Source of the DNA: a virus
Strand: one strand, 5' to 3'
DNA: 20,006 bases
Virus record (IMG/VR): IMGVR_UViG_3300037808_000478
Location: 1-20,006 of that record
Shown one piece after another: positions 17,684-20,006 of the stretch (its first letter is position 1; the number at the start of each line of letters is the position of its first letter). Below the pieces are notes generated by a model. The model was not told the DNA's origin, did not search any database, and worked only from the letters and a program-made list of their open reading frames with translations. A program made the translations under genes and the position numbers.

Positions 17684-18164
17684 TGCCCCTGCCACAGCAA
17701 CTCTTGGCACACCGTATGCAACAACTTCTGGAACTACGTTTACAACTCATTCTGGTATCCCATCTGGCACTAAACTGTTATTTATTACATTGAGTGGTAT
17801 ATCAGGATCGGGAATTCAGAATTTGACATTGAGACTTGGTGATTCTGGCGGTATGGAAGCATCTGGGTATACAAGCACTGGTGCTAAAATAGTTACAACT
17901 ACTCCAAGCCTAAGTTCAGATACTATAGGATTCAGGATTAGAATGGATGTTGCGGCTCTTACGCATAGTGGCTTAATCATCCTTGCTCTTGCAAATAGTT
18001 CAACAAATACTTGGGCAATGTCGTCTACCACAACTGGTAATACTAATCAGATTGAGTGGAGTGCAGGTAAAAAGTCTTTATCTGGAGAGCTTACTCAGAT
18101 AGGATTGCACTTGGCAGGCGGGGAAACTTACGATGCCGGGGCTATCAACATTGTATATATTTAA
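17484..18164 (+). CDS. Modular adhesin/tail fibre, tip type 1
   Basis: This 226-residue protein has two parts. Residues 1-67 (MAYIGRQFQDAVPADGTVTK, AKVSSGDFVTDFTDTVITA, IIFADATDTQAEKKD, GILDLVP) are almost identical to those of the 18786 gene. They contain one decapeptide-like unit and are presumably the virion-attachment and trimerisation part. Residues 68-226 are unrelated to that paralogue, Gly/Ser/Thr-rich and beta-patterned (LLFITLSGISGSGIQNLTLR, then RLGDSGGMEASGYTSTG), ending INIVYI. They are probably the receptor-binding tip. Base composition is clearly less AT-rich than genes before 17 kb. The ATG is preceded by AAGGA, and the next gene starts 12 bases after the stop with a strong RBS. 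Confidence 0.82.
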   Translation: MAYIGRQFQDAVPADGTVTKAKVSSGDFVTDFTDTVITASDEIIFADATDTQAEKKDTVQGILDLVPAPATATLGTPYATTSGTTFTTHSGIPSGTKLLFITLSGISGSGIQNLTLRLGDSGGMEASGYTSTGAKIVTTTPSLSSDTIGFRIRMDVAALTHSGLIILALANSSTNTWAMSSTTTGNTNQIEWSAGKKSLSGELTQIGLHLAGGETYDAGAINIVYI

Positions 18165-18176
18165 GAGGAGGTTAAG

Positions 18177-18566
18177 ATGACATATAAAGTAATAGTAGAT
18201 TTTGATGAAAATAATAAAATAACAAAATATCAGGATGTAGACACAGAGGAAGAGGCTATTGCTCATGTAGCTAAAGTGGTAGATAACTACCCTAATGCTT
18301 TCTATGTATTAGATACTTTCCAAGGCAATATGTTTGATTATCTGGTGGTAGATAGTGTTAATAAAACATTAACACCTAACGATACTCAGTTTGCTATTGA
18401 CGAGACTGCTATTGAGGATGCAAAACCCTACGATATTAAAAGAAAAGAGGCTTATAGTTCTATTGTGGATCAGCTAGATATGCAGTACCACGACATCATC
18501 AACGCCACGACTACTTGGGTAGACCACATTCGGGCTGTAAAAGCCGCTTATCCTAAGGGGGAATAA
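18177..18566 (+). CDS. Fibre-associated accessory protein (QLDM module copy 3)
   Basis: This 129-residue protein has the strongest RBS of the window (GAGGAGG at 18165-18171, five bases before ATG). The C-terminus (YSSIVDQLDMQYHDI, then TTTWVDHIRAVKAAYPKGE) shares the module described for 13673-14002 and 15719-16123. The N-terminal ~85 residues differ (MTYKVIVDFDENNKITKYQD; VDNYPNAFYVLDTFQGN). It directly follows an adhesin gene. The end of this gene is much richer in G+C (31 of 60 bases at 18481-18540 by hand count) than the equivalent gene at 15.8 kb, which fits separate acquisition. Confidence 0.78.
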   Translation: MTYKVIVDFDENNKITKYQDVDTEEEAIAHVAKVVDNYPNAFYVLDTFQGNMFDYLVVDSVNKTLTPNDTQFAIDETAIEDAKPYDIKRKEAYSSIVDQLDMQYHDIINATTTWVDHIRAVKAAYPKGE

Positions 18567-18572
18567 CCCAAT

Positions 18573-18760
18573 ATGAGTACGACAAAGGTTTCACCAGCAC
18601 TAGAGGCGGAAGATATTAAGTTTATTAAAGCTCAGGAGACAGGAGCCGACACTACTGCCATAGTCACTGAAAAACCCGATTGAGAGACATTACAAACGGG
18701 GCTGATACGGCTACAACCTTAGACGAATTACTAGCCTTGAAAGCTAAACAAGGGGAATAA
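18573..18760 (+). pseudogene. Small ORF split by a -1 shift (frameshifted gene or two overlapping ORFs)
   Basis: An ATG at 18573 opens a 36-codon frame (MSTTKVSPALEAEDIKFIKA, then QETGADTTAIVTEKPD) that stops at TGA 18681-18683. In the -1 frame, starting at a TTG (18680) that overlaps this stop, a 26-codon frame runs to TAA at 18758-18760 (LRDITNGADTATTLDELLAL, KAKQGE). Together they read as one ~62-residue acidic/helical protein. Three readings are possible: a broken gene, a sequencing or assembly error, or coupled ORFs at TTGA. No canonical slippery heptamer is present at the junction (GAAAAACCCGATTGA). AAGGGG before the ATG could serve as RBS. The only other content of this 219-base gap is the leader of the next adhesin. 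Confidence 0.55.
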
Positions 18761-18988
18761 ACCAATTAATTAAAAGGATAAATAAATGGCTTATATAGGA
18801 AGAGGATTACAAGATGCTGATGCTCCGGCTGATGGGACTGTAACAAACGCTAAAATATCATCAGGTAACTTTGTCACAGACTTCACCGATACAGTTATCA
18901 CGGCTTCAGATGAAATTTTATTTGCTGACGCTACCGATACACAGGCAGAGAAAAAAGATAATATTCAAGGTATTCTGGATTTGGTTCC
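18756..18988 (+). repeat. Direct repeat copy B: leader plus adhesin N-terminus
   Basis: This is the partner of 17453-17683. The match begins at the TAA of the split ORF and continues through the leader, RBS and first ~67 codons. Both copies are in the same orientation about 1.3 kb apart. Confidence 0.9.
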
Positions 18989-19499
18989 AGATAACACCCC
19001 CTCTATATCCGATAATGGCTCAAGTGGTGGGATGGTTATTTCTTCAGCACACGAAATTACTATGCCTCTACAACCTTGTTTCCACGCTTACATTAATTCG
19101 ACTCAGAACAATGTAACTGGTAATGGGACTTCGTATGACGTTACAGGGGCAATTTGGACTGAGACTTTTGACCAAAACGCAGATTTCAGCAACGGAACTT
19201 TTACGGCTCCCGTAAGTGGCAGATATCTTTTGCAAGGTGTTTTGCATCTGAATGGGATTGCTTCTTGTACGGATTTCACCGTTAAGATGGTCACAAGCAA
19301 TAAGACATTTCAGGCTTACAGAATTGATCTTGCCGCGGTAGGAGCATCGTCTGGTATTACTATCGTGTCGTTTGGTTTTGTGGCAGATATGGATTCCGCA
19401 GACACAGCAAAGATAAATATACAGGGATATAACGTAGGGTCAGATACGGTAGATGTCACCGCTACAAATTCGCTCTTTATGGGTTGCCTTTTAGCCTAA
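18786..19499 (+). CDS. Modular adhesin/tail fibre, tip type 2 (C1q-like)
   Basis: This 237-residue protein has an N-terminus (1-68) nearly identical to that of the 17484 adhesin. The C-terminal ~140 residues, from about residue 95, have the pattern of a C1q/TNF-like jelly roll: a start PCFHAYINSTQNNVTG, then FDQNADFSNGTFTAPVSGRY followed by LLQGVL, and an aromatic/Gly-ending last strand (NSLFMGCLLA). FTAP-x-x-GxY is the family's best landmark. C1q-like tips are trimeric and occur in phage receptor-binding proteins, so this is likely an alternative receptor tip on the same stem. The copy-B leader precedes it. The stop is followed by 16 bases and then the first MILTQRQLD gene. Confidence 0.85.
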   Translation: MAYIGRGLQDADAPADGTVTNAKISSGNFVTDFTDTVITASDEILFADATDTQAEKKDNIQGILDLVPDNTPSISDNGSSGGMVISSAHEITMPLQPCFHAYINSTQNNVTGNGTSYDVTGAIWTETFDQNADFSNGTFTAPVSGRYLLQGVLHLNGIASCTDFTVKMVTSNKTFQAYRIDLAAVGASSGITIVSFGFVADMDSADTAKINIQGYNVGSDTVDVTATNSLFMGCLLA

Positions 19500-19515
19500 T
19501 CAATATAGGGATATT

Positions 19516-19707
19516 ATGATATTAACACAAAGACAATTAGATGTATTAAACCACATAGTAGAAGACGGACAGACTTGGGCTGATAACGCTAAAGAGGCGA
19601 GTGATACGGCTCATGTTGTACTTCAAATGACGGGAGGCTCTAACAATGCAGATATTCAAGATACTTCTCCCGGCTCAACCTATTTCTCAGGAGCTTTGTT
19701 AGCATAA
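19516..19707 (+). CDS. Chimeric small ORF: truncated MILTQRQLD gene fused to a fibre-end-like tail
   Basis: This 63-residue ORF begins MILTQRQLDVLNHIVEDGQT and matches the gene at 19707 over about 33 codons, with mostly silent changes and one three-codon difference. After that its sequence is unrelated to the 19707 gene. Its end (STYFSGALLA) resembles the end of the preceding adhesin (SLFMGCLLA), and its stop overlaps the next start (TAATG) just where an adhesin stop would be expected. It looks like a recombination scar that happens to stay open. Whether it is expressed as a functional peptide is unknown. AGGG lies upstream of the ATG. Confidence 0.6.
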   Translation: MILTQRQLDVLNHIVEDGQTWADNAKEASDTAHVVLQMTGGSNNADIQDTSPGSTYFSGALLA

Positions 19708-20006
19708 TGATATTAACTCAAAGACAATTAGATGTATTAAACCACATAGTAGAAGACGGGCAGGCTTGGGCAGATAATGCTAAAGAGGAAGCTCACGTTC
19801 TGGCGAAGGTTGCTAAATATGAAGCTGAATATGATGCTTCTGTTTTATCTGGCAATTACAGGAATAGAGTTGAGCGAGACTTGGATGCTTTGCCACCCCC
19901 TCTAACAGCTTCGGAGCAATGGAAGGTTGACATTAGAAGCTCACCTATGAACCGCAACCGTGAAGATTTTATTACAGAGGTAATGGCAGGAGTAGCAGAT
20001 TCTCCT
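19707..20006 (+). CDS. Small accessory gene downstream of adhesins, unknown (partial, runs off the end)
   Basis: The ATG at 19707 overlaps the preceding TAA. The frame is open for 100 codons to the window edge. It begins MILTQRQLDVLNHIVEDGQA, continues through an Ala/Glu-rich helix (AKEEAHVLAKVAKYEAEYDA) and reaches LPPPLTASEQWKVDI, then NREDFITEV. The predicted helical, acidic N-terminus, together with its place directly after adhesin ends, suggests a fibre accessory or chaperone role. I do not recognise a family. This appears to be the intact copy; the ORF at 19516 is its truncated duplicate. Confidence 0.7.
   Translation, partial: MILTQRQLDVLNHIVEDGQAWADNAKEEAHVLAKVAKYEAEYDASVLSGNYRNRVERDLDALPPPLTASEQWKVDIRSSPMNRNREDFITEVMAGVADSP

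Noticed and set aside
18665-18685. Programmed -1 ribosomal frameshift in the split ORF
   Set aside because: The junction GAAAAACCCGATTGA has no X-XXY-YYZ heptamer in the correct phase and no obvious stimulatory hairpin follows, so I list it as split or frameshifted instead.
1-20006. tRNA genes, CRISPR arrays, insertion sequences, integrase or attachment sites
   Set aside because: I looked for cloverleaf-like segments, spaced direct repeats, transposase motifs and inverted terminal repeats and saw none; the repeats found are coding or adhesin-leader duplications.

Overview
The window is a tail, baseplate and tail-fibre gene block of a T4-like (myovirus-type) bacteriophage. All genes lie on the + strand and are packed end to end, often with overlapping stop and start codons. 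Most of the window is AT-rich. The T4 core genes are of the divergent type seen in marine T4-like phages (cyanophages, SAR11-type phages). A marine host is therefore a reasonable inference, but nothing here identifies the host.

Layout. 1-78 is the 3' end of an unidentified gene. 95-229 is a 44-residue, very basic small protein. 302-6379 is the baseplate wedge block: gp25, gp6, a gp7 homologue that lacks the N-terminal part of T4 gp7, and gp8 enlarged by an internal insertion. 6426-12077 encodes a 1,883-residue structural protein with a DUF4815-like N-terminus. 12080-12286 is a small coiled-coil protein.

From 12279 onward the window is a fibre/adhesin region. It holds two paralogous fibres with an Mtd-type N-terminus and decapeptide-repeat shafts (12279-13664, and 14014-15153 with a C-terminal collar domain), a third fibre-like protein (16139-16966), and two short adhesins with nearly identical N-termini but unrelated tips (17484-18164 and 18786-19499, the latter C1q-like). 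Among them are small proteins sharing a C-terminal module (x-QLDM-x-Y ... W ... K-x-x-YPK), which I infer to be fibre chaperones or accessory proteins. A 2-oxoglutarate/Fe(II) oxygenase gene (15171-15722) also sits in this region. The last 2.5 kb is visibly more GC-rich and shows duplication and cassette replacement: repeated leaders plus N-termini, a split small ORF, and a tandem copy of a small gene whose first copy is fused to what looks like a leftover fibre end.

How the parts work together. gp25, gp6, gp7 and gp8 build the baseplate wedge. The large DUF4815-like protein probably sits at the baseplate periphery or links fibres to it. The downstream proteins are probably receptor-binding fibres and their helpers. 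T4-type late promoter boxes (TATAAATA) lie in the few real intergenic gaps, in front of gp8, the DUF4815-like gene and the 17108 gene, as expected for late expression. I found no tRNA, CRISPR array, IS element, reverse transcriptase or clear terminator. The most unusual part is the adhesin-tip exchange zone at about 17.45-20.0 kb.
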